Assembly (NCBI GenBank): GCA_902728285.1
Contig: CACVBU010000096.1
Span: 365,937-429,936 of the forward strand
Origin: Clytia hemisphaerica
Taxonomy: Eukaryota > Cnidaria > Hydrozoa > Leptothecata > Clytiidae
Reading direction: 5' to 3'
DNA: 64,000 bases
This document shows, in pieces, positions 20,939 through 32,300 of this stretch (positions within the stretch are counted from its first letter, which is position 1; the number at the start of each line of letters is the position of its first letter). A program made the translations under genes and the position numbers. The notes beneath the pieces were generated by a model. It was not told where the DNA came from. It saw nothing but the letters and a program-made list of their open reading frames with translations, and did no database searches.

Positions 20939-21401
20939 TTTGTTTTCCGAAACTCATGCAAACTTGCTATTTCAATAAATCAGGATATCGGAGGAATTAA
21001 GTTAACCAGGAAAGTTCATACTCGAACAACTTACAAGATTCGCACATTCACAATTATAGAGTGGATTTTCAGCTCACGCAAATATTTTCAATTCACGCAT
21101 TCACGCGATCAAAAAAGTTTATTCACGCATTTAAGCAAGCCCCTGGGGGTGGGGCTATAAATTGCCAAATAAAGTCAGGATAAAAACACACAGTATTTTT
21201 AATACTTGAAGGCTCTAACAAACCCCATTAAATTTATCGTAAACAAAAACAGAAAGCTAAACAGTCCAAACAATGTTTGACTTGTTTTAATTTTTTTGCC
21301 GCATACTTTCCTGCAAATTTGCAAAATATAATTAGAGCGAGATTCTATAAACTGAACAACTAGCTTAAAACCAGGTTTTTGAAGAATTTTATAGTTTGAA
21401 A
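20939..21401. other. Non-coding region upstream of the synaptotagmin-like gene
   Basis: No supported gene. It presumably holds the promoter or 5' UTR; no TATA box was identified with confidence. Confidence 0.4.
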
Positions 21402-23193
21402 ATGAAGTCATTAGGAAGTAAAAAGAAATATTTCATCGTTTTCACTATGATAAGTATGCTAGGCTTCATTGTGTTTTACATGTTTAAGAAAGTGATGGCA
21501 AAACGGGCACAATATCTGAGAGATTTGGCAAGGCATGATGGTACTAAACATGGAGAATCCGCCATCTTTGAAGAACAATCAGCAATATTAGAAGAAAAAG
21601 ACGACGAGAAAATTGACCAAGATGACATGAAGGTCGACGTCACTCAATATTTCGAATATCAAAAATATGATCCCGAAAATCTTTGGGAGCAATATAAAAA
21701 AAAGCCAAGTAGGTTCCTGAATGTTGCAGCGTTATGTGAAAGTGATAGCGACGATACAACACCAAGAATTGAAATTCAAATCTATTACCAAACATTTGTT
21801 CATTTGTTTCGTGTCCACATTTTATCGTTGACAAAAATGCTATCTTTCCAGACAAATGACAGTAAGAATATCAAGTTAAAAATCATGCTCAGAAGAAGTT
21901 CAAAAACATGTTTCTCCGATGTTACTGACATTTATCCATTTGGAGAAACAATTGAATTTTCCGACAAGTTCTCATTTGCAATCAAATTCAAAGAACTACA
22001 GGAATACATCATCTACATATCTGTCTGGAATGTCAACATATTTCACCATGAGATCTTATTAGGAGCAGCTCATATGGATTTGAGCAATTACAGTGATTTC
22101 ACCAACAAGAACATAATTTCGAGCGACATTGTCCCTGTCAAAAAGGTGTGTAGAGAAACAATGAATGTAGCTAATTTCAAATTGCAGTTTCTCCAATATA
22201 TACAACACCGAATCTTGCAATATCAAAATATTTTCCTCTCTTTCTAGGACAAAAACATTTATGGGCACATCTTGGTCGGGTTGTGTTATCTACCGAGTGT
22301 TGAACGGTTGATGTGCGTGGTGATGAGCGCCAAAGACTTGAGAGATGATGTCACTAATCTTTCCATTCTCAATAATGTCATTAGTGAGTGGCTTGAAAAT
22401 GCCTACACACTATAATTCTTAACTCTTTCGAATAAAGGTCCTACCGAGGTGTTTAGAACAGCTGATGAGCGGTAAAACAAAGCTCTGCCTCAATGACATC
22501 CCTGTCTCCCTGCTTAACACGTTCGCTGCCAACTACGAGTATGCTCGTAGTAGAGTAGTCTAAATACCGGTAGTACTTCAAAGAGTCGTAACTTTTGATA
22601 CGGAAACTTAGCTTGCCTTTTTCACTGTATTTTTGGTATATCTACGTGAAATTTTGCGTCGACAGGTATACAATTTGTAGGCATTTGAAGTGAAACTAAG
22701 GCCACAGGAGCCTCTGAAAGTCAAACATTCGATAACATTCCAAGAGGTTGAATTTTCAATTTCTGAAAAAGGATCTGCAGTAAAAGTGTCAAAATGTCGG
22801 TGGTTCTTTTAAAAACGCAAAAAATGTACGTGAAAGAAGTGTTGCTAGCTTACTCGATACCTGATAATACCGTGGTTTTATGTTTTAGATCCCTTTGTAG
22901 ACGTGTTTTTGGTGAACGATGGGAAGATGATCAAATGTCATTCCACTAAAATATTACTCGATGATAAATCACCTGTTTTCAACGAAGCTATCGAGTTTTA
23001 CATTCCGAATCATCAAATAGAAGGATCGGATATCCATCTGATTGCAATGCATAAATACAATCGTATCACGAACACTCTGATAGGGAAAGTCATGATTGGA
23101 AGTCATTCCGATGGTCATTACAAAACACACTGGACTGAAACATTAGCTAACCCAGAAAAAGTCATACCATTTTGGCATCCCTTAACACGATGA
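21402..23193 (+). CDS. Synaptotagmin-like protein, two C2 domains lacking calcium ligands
   Basis: Three exons: 21402-22145, 22248-22383 and 22889-23193 (phases 0 and 1; donors GTGTGT and GTGAGT; acceptors TCTTTCTAG and TGTTTTAG). They give 394 residues, the usual synaptotagmin length. A lysine-flanked transmembrane segment (about 10-28) lies at the N terminus, then an acidic linker, a diverged C2A (about 104-240) and C2B (about 252-394). The C2B has GHILVGLCYLPSVERL, the NPxV-type strand, NEAIEFYIP, HWTE and the C-terminal WHPL motif (389-392) that marks synaptotagmin C2B. Synaptotagmins bind membranes and SNAREs in vesicle exocytosis. Here the loop aspartates are replaced (NPFV for DPYV; MHKYNR for the usual DxD loop), so calcium binding is unlikely, as in the calcium-independent members. 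The nearest subtype cannot be named. Confidence 0.88.
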
Positions 23194-23338
23194 CGTCAAG
23201 ATCAAGGAAATAAGATATTTTTCTTTTGTTTAGAAATTTGATCTCATGAATATATGTCGAAAGATCTATTTGATCAAATAGGACTAAAACAAGTTTGAGA
23301 TTTGAAAATTTCGAAATTGAACGCATAGTATGTAAGCA

Positions 23339-23344
23339 AATAAA
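23339..23344 (+). other. AATAAA polyadenylation signal (synaptotagmin-like gene)
   Basis: AATAAA 146 nt after the stop codon and only 19 nt before the next gene's ATG, so the two transcripts nearly touch. Confidence 0.5.
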
Positions 23345-23362
23345 GGGAAATTAGGCTTAAAT

Positions 23363-25517
23363 ATGAGAAAACATTTGAGTATCTTGTGCTTTGGCGTTTT
23401 ATTTTTGGTTCTTGGTATTGGTTTAGAAACTGCAGGTGTAGCAGCGCCAGAATGGTTTAGAAATACCAATATCACAGATGATGCTATAATTGTTCTCAGC
23501 ATATGGAATCGTTGTCAAGAAGGACCAGCTCTGAAAACACCACCAAAAGATTGTAACAAAGGAAAAGTATTATTATTTGGAAAAGATGATTTTGGTAAGT
23601 TATTCTATTGCATCTTCATCATGTATACAAGAAAAAGATACAATTAAAAATGATAATTTTAATTAGAAAGATCATTTCGAATTGATGAATTCAAGGGTTG
23701 AAAAGTTTATAAAAAAATTGAAAAAGAAGAAACTGCAGACTGCTAATTCTTTGAAATGGACTTAAATTCAGACAAAGATTTTGCTCGTGAAAGTATAAAA
23801 ATACGGTGAGAACAAAAAAATTGCTCTTACCATAGTATAAGAAAGCCGCGGCTGGAATGATAACATCTGAATTTCTGTTATTCTATCACTGTCGTATTTG
23901 ATGACTATTTGTTGATCAAGAAATCAGTAATGTAGCATCTTTAATGGTAAATTTTATTGGTTTGTCGTTAATAATTACTTCTCAGTGCGTTTTAGACATT
24001 AATGATATGCTCTTGATAATACACTTGCATTATAAAATCATTGTAAAGGAAAAATCAAAACTAAGAAATTGAAATAAGCACAAAATGGCTGGGCTGAAAG
24101 AACTCAAAAATTAATGAGGTGCCTCGAAATGCCTTCGCAATATTTCAGTGAAATCTATTTAGAAATCAATGAAAAAGTACATCAAGATAATAATGTGAAA
24201 ATTTCAAGCCAGCACCTTCAAAATGTATCATTTAAACTGACAGGAAAGTTGTCTTCTTGAATATAGTTCTTATAATTTTAATTTTAGCGAAAAACTATTG
24301 TTTCCACAAAATACCCCTAAAATATGTCCAAAATTTGTTCAAGTGTTCTATTGGGTACATATTCAAAGATATCTAACGACAAAAAAACTTTTTGTGAAGA
24401 AAAATAAGAGAAAAATTTCAAAAACTATCTACCGATAACAAACTGATCATCTTGATGTGCTTATAAAGCTCGGAGACAGAGATGGAACAGCAATTAACTG
24501 AAAAGACAATGCTGTACATATTCCAGCCGCGGCTTTCTTATACTTTCTTACTGTGTTCGTTCTATTTCCATTCCATTTTGATGTTTTAAAGGGTTTAATC
24601 AAGTTCACTCTCTTTTTAGCGCTGGATTTGATATTGGCACTTCACTGTGGTTCCATATTGATTTGCTTCATCGGATTGATCGCTGCAATCAGCATGTTTT
24701 ATTGCAGAAACCAAAGGAATGCCTGGAGACATTGTTCACTTTTCACATCAGCAATTATTTTGATTTCTGGTGAGTTTTCGTCCTGAAATATATTTGATTT
24801 CAGATGAAATTCAGCCTCGATATTGAAATGTCAGATAAGGACTTTTACCAAAATTTATCCAATTTTTAGGGTTTTTAAAATAATGGCCAGTGAACCATAG
24901 TGTAAAGGCAGAAGTTTCGAATGGGATGTGCAAGGTCGTGGGTTCAATTGGTAGTCGGGTTAAATCAAAGATTTTAAACTGGTGTTTGATGCCTCTCTTC
25001 CTAATACTCATCAATCTAAGAGATTGATCACGGGTGATCGAGCAAGCTAGGGAGACAGGCTACCTTTGGATAGCTAGAAAGAGCTTTCGGGTTGCCTCCG
25101 ACTGAAGTCGAAAAACTTACTTACTTTAAGACAAGTCAAAGAAATGCGTGAGATTTGAAGATTTCTAGTTACTAGTCATCGACACGTCCCCATACTGTCC
25201 CATACTCGAGTTCCGAAAGTGACTCCTTCCAAAAGCTTGATTTTAATTAAATGATATATATATTGATAAAATATTGAATTTTAGCGGCATGTGGCGTAGT
25301 AGCAGTGGTGTATAACGAATACAATCATAAAGAACATTTTCTAAATTCATATTTACGTGGTTGGGCGTACATGATGGCGGTATGTGGCGTTTGCTTGATA
25401 TTCATTTCTGGTGTCATCCTAGCGGTGTTGATCTTCATCAAACCTAGAAAGAAGATGATTTATGTACAAAGTAGAAGAATAGAACGTAACAATGAGAATG
25501 AGGTGGAGCTAAAATAA
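23363..25517 (+). CDS. Claudin/PMP22-like four-helix membrane protein, copy 1
   Basis: Three exons: 23363-23594, 24620-24769 and 25285-25517, all joined in phase 1 (donors GTAAGT and GTGAGT; acceptors CTTTTTAG and AATTTTAG). They give 204 residues. Topology: TM1 about 5-25, a large first extracellular loop, TM2 about 80-104, TM3 about 115-137, TM4 about 154-180, and a basic cytoplasmic tail ending EVELK. The first loop keeps the claudin-superfamily pattern W31 ... W48-x2-C51 ... C64, plus an N-glycosylation site (NIT, 36). Claudin/PMP22-family proteins act in cell-cell junctions or membrane organisation. Length, topology and motif support the family but not a specific subfamily. Its tandem paralogue with the same intron phases follows 313 bp downstream. 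Intron 1 contains an inverted-repeat element and intron 2 a SINE candidate. Confidence 0.8.
23834..24544. mobile_element. 711-bp element with 25-bp perfect inverted ends in claudin-like intron 1
   Basis: The 25 bp at 23834-23858 (AGTATAAGAAAGCCGCGGCT, then GGAAT) recur exactly inverted at 24520-24544. The interior is AT-rich without coding capacity. No unambiguous target duplication. It could be a MITE, or a conserved hairpin in the intron. Confidence 0.65.
24885..25125 (+). mobile_element. tRNA-derived SINE candidate in claudin-like intron 2
   Basis: A pol III A-box-like TAGTGTAAAGG (24898-24908) and B-box-like GGGTTCAATTGG (24940-24951) are spaced as in tRNA-derived SINEs. A non-tRNA body ends in the short repeat CTTACTTACTT. 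The limits are estimated and the B box is off consensus. Confidence 0.4.
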
Positions 25518-25707
25518 GATAAGAATAAGAATGTTTTTATTGGTAATTTTATTCATGCAGGATACTTCACAAAATATTACGTTAGTAAAACACTTTCGGA
25601 GCCAATTGTTGTTGTGTTGTTGATATTTAAAAGTTGTTACCTTCTTATATTACGCTTAAAATTTATATCGTGACAAATTGTTTTTTTTCATTGAGTGTCG
25701 ACAATGA

Positions 25708-25713
25708 AATAAA
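25708..25713 (+). other. AATAAA polyadenylation signal (claudin-like copy 1)
   Basis: AATAAA 191 nt after the stop of copy 1 and 118 nt before the ATG of copy 2. Confidence 0.5.
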
Positions 25714-25830
25714 AAATAGGATTTCAGTTAAGCCGTCTGTGAGTTTAAAGTAACTATTATTTATTTGTTGAATGTCTGTAGAGAATATATTTGTAATTGT
25801 TAAAAATAAATTTGAAATTATCAAAATATT

Positions 25831-28800
25831 ATGGCACGAGGATCTTTATTGACTTTTACCTTATGGTTGCTCTTGACAAGTTTAGCAGCATTATCAGCCA
25901 GCATCTTTGGAGATGTTTGGTATGTTTACGAGCCCAATGGAACGACCACAGGTTTACTAAAGAAATGCTACTTTGACATCCAGACTAAGAAAGTATGCAT
26001 TAACAGAAAAGTGTTTAAATTCAAAGAAAAGGATTTCGGTGAGTTTTGTTCATAAGTGTAAATATTTAACTTGAATTTTAGCCGGTCTCACCTCACTGTC
26101 AATTGGTACTCGAGCGCAAAACAGCTGAATTCAAGATTAAACCTAGCCTATACCAACCCACCCACGGACGTTTTTTATATTTTGAAAAACTTACCGTGTG
26201 TCGGTCTGTTTCGTTTAGCGAGATTCTGTGTCTCAGTTTGTCCCAGATTTTCCAGGAGTGCTCTTATACCATTGCATTGATGCGTTAAATAGACCATCCC
26301 TGCAGAAACATCTAGAGGTTTGCCTAAAAATGTCTGAGACACGGAATGTTGCTTAACCGTAACAAACCGAACTCCGCGTTATCTTTTCAGTAAGCAGTAC
26401 AGGTTAGATTAAAACTTCTAGCCAAAGTTTTGAATAAGATATTCTTTTTTCAAACGGGGATAAAAAGTCGGTTTTTACGGACTGCACGAATTTACAGCAA
26501 AAAACTATTTCGATTTTGTACATTTCAGATTTGGATGTGATATTGACAGGGCTATTGGGCTCCACACTTCTCATTATATGCAGTATTTCGATAGCGACAA
26601 GATTGTACTGTTCACAAAAAGTGATCGTCCCTACCTGGAAATGTTATACCACACTGATTGCAGTTTTGACTATCACAGCTGGTAATGAACCAAAGTCTGT
26701 TTATTTCAAATTACTGGGAAAGCGAGCATAAACTAAACTTGTACGTACACTAGCGCGTGTGCATTTTCGGACTTTTTGAAAATCTTCTTCAATTAGTAAC
26801 TTGGATGATTTAGCCTTGATTAATTTTGCGCATAATCGCACGATGGGTTATTTTTTCTTATTTGGCGTGCCCTCAAAGAGAGCAATTAATCGTTAATTGC
26901 ATCCTGTAGAGAGCAATTAATCGTTAATCAAACTCTTCGATGTCACACCAATGTTTACAAAATTGATTTTAATGTTTTTTCTTACATTTTTTTTTACATC
27001 GAACGTTTTAATTGCATTCGAAATTCATTTTGTGAGAAAGAAATTTTATAAACAACAATAAAAAAAACATAAAAGCGAAGAGAACAAGACGACTTAAAGT
27101 CGAAAATTTCGCCTAGAATTTAAACTACATAGGAAAAACAAGAAGTAGAGATTGAAGCCAATTTGAAATCTACTTTACATCGAGCCTTGACGAAACAATT
27201 TTACAGAACAACGAGGCTTAAAATCGCTAAAAAAGAGACCAATTTAAGAACTATTGTTTAATTTTTAAGAACTAATTAACAAAGGTACAATGGAACAACT
27301 AATTACCGAAAGCTATATCACCGTCTATCAAGAGTTATTGGTTTGATTCTTATAAAGTAAATGCTTATAAGAAAAATAAATATGCTCATATTGTGCGCCA
27401 TCCCTTTTTTACTTTGTAAGAACTAATTACCGAAAGGTATATCACCGTCTATCAAGAGTTATTGATTTGATTCTTATCAAGTATATGCTTATAAGAAAAA
27501 TAAGTAAGCTCATATTGTGCGCCATCCCTTGTTTACTTTGTAAGAACTAATTACCGAAAGGTATATTACCGTCTATAAAGAGTTATTGATTTGATTCTTG
27601 TAAAGTAAATGCTTATAAGAAAAATAAATAAGGTCATATTGTGCGCCATCCCTTGTTTACTTTGTAAGAACTAATTACCGAAAGGTATATTACCGTCTAT
27701 AATGAGTTATTGATTTAATTCTTATAAAGTAAATGCTTATAAGAAAATAAAGAAAAAATCAAAACTGTTGAGCTCAAGACAGAAAGATATATTACGTAAT
27801 CCAAAGAAAACCCGCGAAAATCGTCCGTGGTTATACGAGCGTGTAATTTGTAAATTAAATTTAGTGAGTTCGTCCACCGTATCAAGCACTTTCGTTTTCT
27901 AATTTTTTTTCCGAGGACACCGCAGAAAGGCTATCGTAATACTTTCGCTAAGCGAAATTAAAAATATAAAACTCTCAGTGTAATTTCTATAATTTACTTT
28001 CCTAACTGAGAAACCCATTGTGCGATTAGCTAGTAATCACATAGTAACTCGTACAATTCGAAAATTGCACTCGTGTTTCGATTTTTTCTACTCCTTTCGG
28101 AGTCAAAAACAAAAAAGTGTTTTTTCGACTAGTTGCGTTTTAAGGGTCCACCCCGTGCGAGCTGGGATGAGATACCGAGAATTTCCCGAAAACGATTTTT
28201 TCAAAATCTTCATATGCAAATATATCTTTTTCAAGGTAACTTCATTTAATATTGAAATTCAAATGTTAATAGCCTTACCACTGGTTGATACTAGTCCCAA
28301 ATATTATATTAATTTGATGTCACATAATTGACTTGCCTAGTATAAAAACTGTGGGTTGTCCCAAATCGTTTCAGTCACTTCTTCATCCTCGAAAGCGTAC
28401 AATACGTAAACTCGCTAATAGAAATTAAAACAGTTGCTTTCTACCAAAGCAAAGTGATTTTTATCGAATTTTCTGAATTTCCCCCATAATACGAGATGCT
28501 CTCTTTGTTTTTAATGGCTTCATCCTATCCAAATAGGAACTGGTGATAGAAAAAGATCGTCAAGGGTTGTTTGTTTAGTGGGTACGAAAGCGTAGAAATA
28601 ATTACGAAACTTATTATTCTTTCTTATAGCTTGTTCGACGACGGCAACTATGGTTTACTACATTTACGATGACTCGGGAATGCTTATAGATAAAACAAGT
28701 GGGTGGACAACTACAATAGGATGGGTGGCAGTTGGAGAGCTAAACTTTACCATGGTTTTTGCTGTCCTTTTGAGATATATTGGTCCAAATCATGGAAACA

Positions 28801-28850
28801 TAGTGAATGGAGTATATGAAACACGGAGGGGCGAATATGAGATGAATTAA
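25831..28850 (+). CDS. Claudin/PMP22-like four-helix membrane protein, copy 2
   Basis: Three exons: 25831-26038, 26529-26681 and 28630-28850, again both introns in phase 1 (donors GTGAGT and GTAATG; acceptors ACATTTCAG and CTTATAG). They give 193 residues. TM1 is at about 6-26. The first loop has W30, G41-L-L-K-K-C46 and C56; the C-x9-C spacing fits the claudin signature, while the second Trp of the GLW motif is Leu. An N-glycosylation site is at NGT (36). TM2 and TM3 are on exon 2 (it starts DLDVIL, matching ALDLIL of copy 1) and TM4 on exon 3. Identical exon structure and the shared exon-2 start show a tandem duplication, though sequence divergence is high. Intron 2 (1.95 kb) holds a 124-bp tandem array. 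Confidence 0.72.
26190..26378. repeat. Imperfect inverted repeat in claudin-like copy 2 intron 1
   Basis: The left arm (about 26190-26242, with GATTCTGTGTCTCAG) and right arm (about 26324-26378, with CTGAGACACGGAAT and AACCGTAACAAACCGA) are complementary over about 45 bp with mismatches. Probably a decayed MITE. Confidence 0.5.
27297..27750. repeat. 3.6 copies of a 124-bp tandem repeat
   Basis: Units start AACTAATTACCGAAAG at 27297, 27421, 27545 and 27669 (period exactly 124). They contain ATTGTGCGCCATCCCTT and end ACTTTGTAAG. Copies differ by a few bases. The array lies in intron 2 of the second claudin-like gene. Confidence 0.92.
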
Positions 28851-29291
28851 AATCTCTGCTGGAGACTGCGTTTGGTAACACAACAAGTTATGACGGGAAG
28901 ATGAATCATTAATTAAGTGATGAACAGTTTCCTAAGGACAATCTTCAATAGATGCCGATAAACAACACTGCTATTTCTTTCATTCTAGCTCCCCTACCGT
29001 TCAACGAAAATCGGCCAACAGCGCCGTCAGGAAAGGCACTTTGAATTCCAAATTAATATTTCAAAGATCAATGAAGAAATGCCCGAATAATATTTGGCAA
29101 AAAAAATCAAAACGCCTTTGATTTGAATTTACGGAACTTTTTTCGTAAACAATTATAAAGTATAGAATTAGTAATAAAAATCAAAACGAAATAAAAAAAT
29201 TCATACCTTTTTACTTTTCAATTTTGTTCATGGAGTAGCTTTGTTAATAAAATTGTATATATGATTTGAACTGTTTTCGATTTCGAAGAAA
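28851..29291. other. Spacer between claudin-like copy 2 and the first giant gene
   Basis: 441 bp without a gene. AATAAA occurs at 29173-29178 and may end the claudin-like transcript. The promoter of the giant gene must lie here or overlap the preceding gene. Confidence 0.45.
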
Positions 29292-29341
29292 ATGAAGTAC
29301 CAGGGGTTGATCTTTCTTCTCCTTTTCACTCGCCTAAAAAC
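29292..29341 (+). CDS. Signal-peptide exon of giant dystroglycan-like gene, copy 1
   Basis: ATG in good context (GAAAATGAAG) encodes MKYQGLIFLLLFTRLK, then a split Thr. The donor ACGTAAGTT at 29342 leaves phase 2, which fits the acceptor ATTCAATTCAG ending at 29815. Copy 2 has an exon of exactly the same length (50 nt), phase and kind, which supports the call. Confidence 0.8.
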
Positions 29342-32300
29342 GTAAGTTAAAAATCTCTCAACGAACACTTCCTTCGGTTGGAACACCAAATAAATCGGGA
29401 CTCGAGAATTGAGACTTAAGGTTGGCTCCAGATTCCCATAATAATTTCTAGCTCTATAAGTTACTCATTTTAATAACAGCATAGTTCCTTGCCAGCATAG
29501 TTCACCATATAATTGAAAATTATTTACCGTTAGTTTTCTTTTCTCAAAACGTCAGGATTTCGTCTAATTTTTCCTGAAGGGTTCCTTCTTCCAAGTGACA
29601 GAAAAAAGAATTCAATGAATTAAGATTACTATAGAACCTTAACAATTGAAGCTCAGCGTTCCATGAATAAAGAACTAAACCACAATTATCCGTGTCCTTC
29701 GTTGTGTATTTGAAATATTTTTACTACATTGAATTAGAATGATAAGTAATGTAGAAAGAAGTTTAGAGCTATTATATTTAGTAAGCGCGTATTCTTTTCT
29801 TCTTATTCAATTCAGGATTGAAAGTGCAGAGCCAGTGATCAACAACGCCATAAACGAGATTAAAGTATCTTACTGTTCAACGCAAGAATACAAACTTGAC
29901 GCAAATGCTTATTCTGATGCAGAAGACGGGAATTTAGTAGGTGGAAAACTTACATTGAAACTTCTAGATGCGTCTGCAGCAACCTTCGTGCCAAATGATG
30001 AGAAGCCAGTACAATTGGTGGGAACTTCACTCTTTATTGTTCCAGTATCGACAACACAGAGTGAATTGAATCTCATTCTTCGTGTGATGGATACATCTGG
30101 ATCGTTCAAAGACGACAGGTTCAAAGTCACTTTCAACAATAAAATCTCCGTACGTGAAATCTCCTTCCACTTCACTTTGAGCAAGGTAACAACAGGAGAC
30201 GTGCAGATACAAGATCTCTTCAACTTTTACCAAGCGCTGAAAGAATTGACCACTTGGAAGACGAGAAACTTTGGTTTAAGTGAAATCACAAATGTAGCAG
30301 ACAAGAAAAAAGAAGTGGCTGTATTCGATTGTGGAATGACGCAGTCTACTTGCCCATTACAGACCATTTTGAATCTGATCAATGACGTAAAAGATCAAAA
30401 CCCAGGGCCAACCTACACGCTCAATTTTGATAGTAAAATGGCAGCAATAGACCTACAAGCCAGTGGGTTTCGCTGGGAAAAATTTGACCGCTGTATTGGA
30501 GTGTCTGGAGTACCAGACCGTGACATAAACCTTGAATTCTGGTCGTTTGCAGGAATCCAAGCGATTGATCGAACACAGGTCATCCAGGTAGAAATTCCCG
30601 ACGGAGGCTTTACTTATGAAAGTATCAAGCAAAGTACAATGACTCTCGAAATACAATCAGGACGCAATGATCCAACAATAGCTTTCGATAACTTCTGGAT
30701 TGGCGCTGAACTGGAAGGTAGTAAATGGATCATATATGCAGTGAGAACAGACCGATTTTATGAGTATATAAGTTTGACAGGGAACTTTTTCGAACACAAA
30801 GGGATCTTATATGCTCAAGTGTTTGTCTCTGCGTCAGTTCTATTACCGATCAGCGTCGAACGAAATGATTATTACATGTCAGTAGAAAACACAACGAAAC
30901 CAATGAACAACTACATTGTTGAATTCTCCGTTGGAATCACAGGAATTGCTAAACACATATATCCCAAACAAATCAACATTTTTTTATCAAAGTTGTTTGT
31001 GACATTTGGTACATCATACAAAGAATTGATCTATGTCAATGATTACGTCATCGAATCGTTTGATGGGCGAAATGGAGATGGAGTTATCCGGTGGAGCTTG
31101 ATGATGGACAAATGTGAATTTGACAGAATTGAATTCATCCGTTCAAAAATGTTTGAAAGTGGAAGCCAGGAAGAAATCAATAATGATTTTAAACTCCGAA
31201 TGAAAAGAGAATATGACTTGAGATCGATAAAGGAAACTCTATCAGGTGACTGCAACCTATCAAAACCAAAACAGAGCAGTCCGATCGGCCCATACCAGAT
31301 TTCCTACTGTGGAATAAACAGCTTCAAACTAGCAGACGATACTTTTATCGACGAAGAAGATGGCAATCTAGCGAAACTGACCGCAAAAATGACAACCGAG
31401 CAAAACAAACCAATTGGCAGTGACGATATTATTCAATTCGACGACAGCAACTAAGATCATCTATGGATTGCTACCTTCGACATACAATCCACCACTCCAG
31501 AGAGAAATCACATATAAATTAGTAGTCACTGATTCATCAAACCTTTCTACAGAAACTGTCGTTAAATTTATTGTGTCGGATGATTCAAAAACAATCCCTT
31601 ACAGTATCTCCATAACAACCAAGTTCACGGCACAGTCAACAAGCTTCAACCAAGAGTCCAGGATTGGCATTAGCTTTTAAAGTTGGTAACTATTTTGGTG
31701 ATAACGGCAATGGATTTTCTTTGGTCAGCTCACAAACTTCTTCTGATGGGAATCAAGTCATAAAGTTCGGAAATTGTACATGGTCGACACCTCAATGTGA
31801 CTTTGTTAACTTAAATTTTTACAAAAACAAACTTCTAGCCACATCAACATCCTTGAACGCACTTCTTGATTTGAAACCAGAATTTGAAGTGTTGAAATGT
31901 GGAAGAAGTTATCAAACCTCCCTGTGACAAGGACAATCCACCAGAAGTCTCAAATCCTTTACAAGATTTGTCAGTTACAACTTGTGCAACGTTTATTATC
32001 AACATTCCTGCTAATACCTTCAATGATGTCGAACAAGGAAATACAAGGAATCTGGATCTTTCCATTCATTTTTCTGGACTGCAATTCGGACAAACAGAAA
32101 TGCTACATTTTCAGGAGACAACTCAAATCATAGCAATTGTTGCAGCAGAAAGTGATTTAAATAGCTACAATTTTGAATTGAAAGCCACTGATATTGGTGG
32201 AAATCAAGCTATTGACACTTTCAGTGCCCAAGTTCAAAAAGAGGAGAAGGATCCGTCCCATATCTTCACATTTCAGTTCAGAATTCTCAAAAATGACTTT

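Noticed and set aside
26060-26290. Overlapping open frames in claudin-like intron 1 of copy 2
   Set aside because: They run across an imperfect inverted repeat and past the donor site; no domain and no match to claudin exons.
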